Source: Candidatus Hydrogenedentota bacterium (GTDB lineage: Bacteria; Hydrogenedentota; Hydrogenedentia; Hydrogenedentales; CAITNO01). Taken from it: 13,043 bases of DNA. Positions 10,834 to 13,043 of this stretch are shown piece after piece. Numbering within the stretch: position 1 is the first letter of the stretch; every line of letters starts with the position of its first letter. Under the pieces are notes generated by a model. That model was not told where the DNA came from. It worked only from the letters and a program-made list of their open reading frames with translations, and did not search any database. Where the stretch lies: NCBI GenBank assembly GCA_007118765.1, contig SKQZ01000154.1, forward strand, positions 1-13,043, given 5' to 3'. Both the position numbers and the translations under genes were made by a program.

Positions 10834-13043
10834 TTATGCATTGCGCCGATACTGGCCGCCCACTTCAAACAAGGCCCGGGTAATTTGTCCCAGCGAACAC
10901 ACGCGCACGGTGTGCATCAGTTCCGCAAAGATATTGTCGTCGGCGAGACAAGCATTTTGCAACGACGCCAATGCTTCCGGCGCACGTTCGGCATGTTTTT
11001 GCTGAAAATCACGCAGTCGCTCTACTTGTCCCAGCTTTTCCTCTTCCGTGCCGCGTCGCAGTTCCAAGTTGTCAAGCGTTTCTTCGTGGTCAACATCGGG
11101 ATTGAGAAAGGTGTTCACGCCCACGATGGGGTAGGCGCCGGTGGCTTTCAGATGCTCGTATCGCAATGATTCCTCTTGGATTTCGCTGCGTTGATAACCG
11201 CGTTCCATGGCGCCGAGTACACCGCCACGGGAGCATAAACGTTCAAATTCGCACAGTACCGCCTCTTCAACGAGCGTAGTGAGTTCGTCAATGATAAATG
11301 ATCCTTGCAGCGGGTTTTCATTAGCGGCGAGGCCATGTTCTTTGCTGATAATCTGCTGTATGGCGAGTGCCCGGCGCACGGACTCTTCTGTGGGCGTGGT
11401 GATGGCTTCATCGTAGGCGTTTGTATGTAGCGAGTTGCACTGGTCATAGAAGGCGGTAAGCGCCTGAAGCGTGGTGCGCACGTCATTGAAATGTATTTCC
11501 TGCGCGTGAAGCGACCGGCCACTGGTCTGAATATGTGCCTTTAACTTCTGCGCCCGTTCGTCTGCGCCGTACCGGTCGCGCAGTGTAATTGCCCAAATAC
11601 GGCGGGCAACGCGATTAAGCACTGCATATTCGGGGTCCATCCCACAGGAGAAAAAGAAGGAAAGATTCGGTGCGAATTCGTTCACACTCATACCGCGGGA
11701 AAGGTAGTATTCGACATAGGTGAATCCATTGGCGAGCGTAAAAGCAAGTTGGGTGATGGGGTTTGCGCCTGCCTCGGCAATGTGATAGCCCGACACAGAT
11801 ACGGAATAGAAATTGCGCACGCCCTTTTCCAAGAAGAATGCCTGCACGTCGCCCATCATTTTTAACCCGAAATCAATGGCAAAAAGGCAGGTGTTCTGGC
11901 CTTGGTCCTCTTTCAGGATATCAGCCTGGACGGTGCCGCGTACCTGTCGCAGTGCATTATCGGCAATCTCCAGCTGCTCTTGCGGAGAAGCCGTCCTGCC
12001 ATGTTCGTGTTCAAAAGCAGCGTATTGCTGGTCAATGGCGGCATTGAAGAACATGGCCAATATAATGGGGGCCGGCCCGTTGATGGTCATGGACACCGAT
12101 GTATTGGGCGCACACAAATCGAAACCATCGAAAAGACGTTTCATGTCGTCCAGTGTGCAAACAGACACGCCTGCGGAGCCGATCTTCCCATAGATGTCCG
12201 GGCGCTCGTCAGGGTCTTCGCCATAAAGCGTGACGGAGTCAAAAGCAGTGGAGAGTCGTATTGCTTCGGCGTCTTTGGACAAATACTTGAACCTTGCATT
12301 GGTGCGGGCCGGGTCGCCTTCGCCCGCAAACATGCGTGTGGCGGCTTCATCGCTTCGCTTGAGCGGGAAGGCGCCCGCAGTATATGGGAAATAGCCGGGA
12401 AGGTTTTCAAGCAGGAGCCAGCGCAACACATCGCCCTGATTTTCAAAGCGTGGCAAGGCCACACGGGGAATCCGGTTTCCGGCCAGACTTTCTTTGTATA
12501 ACGGCGCGCATAGCGTACGTCCCCGCACTTGGTAGCGCAATTCGTCTTCTCCATAGGATTCGCGTAACGCCGGGAAAGTGGCAAGCAGGTTGTGACAGTG
12601 CGTATCCATGCGTGTGGCCGTTTCTTCTCTGGCTTCACGCAGAGCGTGCTTAACGGCATCGTCTTTCACTATGGCCGCCGCGCCATCAAGTTGCCAACAG
12701 GAGGTTGCGACAGCGGCCTGCTTTTCCGCCCAGCCGCGGTAACTCCGCACTGTGTGCGCAATTTCCGAAAGATAGTTGATGTGTTCGTGAGGCACCACAA
12801 CGGACGTATCGGTGGAGTGCTTTGTCGTGGGGTGTGCTGATGGCACGGGCCATCTGCCGTCGCACTTGTCGTTTATGGCGTCAAGCAGTCCGTAGTAGAG
12901 TGCCGTGACGCCGTCATCATTAAACCGGGATGCTATGGCGCCGTACACCGGCATATCTTCAAGGGGCGTATCAAAACAGTGTTGGTTGCGTTGGTATTGC
13001 TTGCGCACATCATGCAGCGCGTCACCCGCTCCCGCCCGGTCGA
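10834..13043 (-). CDS. icmF: Fused isobutyryl-CoA mutase IcmF, C-terminal two thirds
   Basis: This gene is cut by the right edge: the frame stays open to 13043, so the GTG at 13008 is internal. The visible 735 residues begin in the end of the G-protein (MeaI-like) domain (DALHDVRKQYQRN, then PVYGAIASRFNDDGVTALY). A linker follows, then the mutase TIM barrel, from LPRFENQGDVLRWL through GYFPYTAGAF, TAFDSVTLYGEDP and FYSVSVSGYHIAEAGA to SLHTNAYDEAITTPTEESVRRAL. Counting from that GTG, Phe227 (RMFAGEG) and Gln371 (KEDQGQNT) sit where isobutyryl-CoA mutases have Phe/Gln and methylmalonyl-CoA mutases have Tyr/Arg. Their 144-residue separation matches the F598/Q742 pair I recall for Geobacillus IcmF. 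The enzyme therefore interconverts isobutyryl- and n-butyryl-CoA using adenosylcobalamin, with a built-in GTPase chaperone. The missing roughly 360 residues should hold the B12-binding domain and Walker motif. Confidence 0.95.
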   Translation of the reverse strand, partial: DRAGAGDALHDVRKQYQRNQHCFDTPLEDMPVYGAIASRFNDDGVTALYYGLLDAINDKCDGRWPVPSAHPTTKHSTDTSVVVPHEHINYLSEIAHTVRSYRGWAEKQAAVATSCWQLDGAAAIVKDDAVKHALREAREETATRMDTHCHNLLATFPALRESYGEDELRYQVRGRTLCAPLYKESLAGNRIPRVALPRFENQGDVLRWLLLENLPGYFPYTAGAFPLKRSDEAATRMFAGEGDPARTNARFKYLSKDAEAIRLSTAFDSVTLYGEDPDERPDIYGKIGSAGVSVCTLDDMKRLFDGFDLCAPNTSVSMTINGPAPIILAMFFNAAIDQQYAAFEHEHGRTASPQEQLEIADNALRQVRGTVQADILKEDQGQNTCLFAIDFGLKMMGDVQAFFLEKGVRNFYSVSVSGYHIAEAGANPITQLAFTLANGFTYVEYYLSRGMSVNEFAPNLSFFFSCGMDPEYAVLNRVARRIWAITLRDRYGADERAQKLKAHIQTSGRSLHAQEIHFNDVRTTLQALTAFYDQCNSLHTNAYDEAITTPTEESVRRALAIQQIISKEHGLAANENPLQGSFIIDELTTLVEEAVLCEFERLCSRGGVLGAMERGYQRSEIQEESLRYEHLKATGAYPIVGVNTFLNPDVDHEETLDNLELRRGTEEEKLGQVERLRDFQQKHAERAPEALASLQNACLADDNIFAELMHTVRVCSLGQITRALFEVGGQYRRNA

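Noticed and set aside
10782..10868. Upstream start for HisF adding 29 residues
   Set aside because: AGGAGG is placed for ATG 10781, HisF homology begins there, and the longer form would overlap icmF.

Overview
The window comes from a diderm (Gram-negative) bacterium. It encodes a C-terminal-Phe beta-barrel protein, two further proteins with Sec-type signal peptides, and an RND/MMPL-type inner-membrane transporter. Gene starts carry clear Shine-Dalgarno sites and sigma70-like promoter elements. The lineage cannot be fixed from one window. The short S21, an unusual HisF and a high-copy-looking palindromic intergenic repeat would fit a Planctomycetota/Verrucomicrobiota/Kiritimatiellota-type or candidate-phylum genome, but this is a guess.

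Layout. Positions 1-292 (minus) hold the 5' end of an exported protein that may be a cell-wall amidase. Positions 465-2858 (minus) encode a cytoplasmic hybrid histidine kinase. Upstream of the kinase, a leader of about 175 nt carries two tiny ORFs chained to each other and to the kinase by ATGA overlaps. Pointing the other way, a good promoter at 3158-3187 drives a leader with a 26-codon ORF whose stop overlaps the GTG start of rpsU (S21). A strong intrinsic terminator follows rpsU. Positions 3675-8145 (minus) form a tight three-gene operon: an MMPL/RND transporter, a LolA-like periplasmic protein and a beta-barrel outer-membrane protein. Together they look like a trans-envelope lipid or hydrophobic-substrate export route.

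Positions 8469-9372 (plus) form a two-gene unit: a membrane-anchored LRAT/NlpC-P60-type protein with an intact His/His/Cys set, and a small TerB-like protein. It is divergent from the transporter operon. Positions 9373-10004 carry no gene. They hold a MITE-like element of about 175 bp with terminal inverted repeats and a CTAA direct repeat at both ends, followed by tracts of palindromic hairpins. Positions 10005-13043 (minus) hold hisF with a diverged active-site loop, 52 bp downstream of the 3' two thirds of icmF, the fused adenosylcobalamin-dependent isobutyryl-CoA mutase. The 5' end of icmF, with the B12-binding domain and most of the G-protein domain, is outside the window.

The parts most worth a second look are the LRAT-TerB pair, the transporter triad, the chained micro-ORFs ahead of the kinase and rpsU, and the MITE-like element. 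No CRISPR array, tRNA or rRNA was seen.
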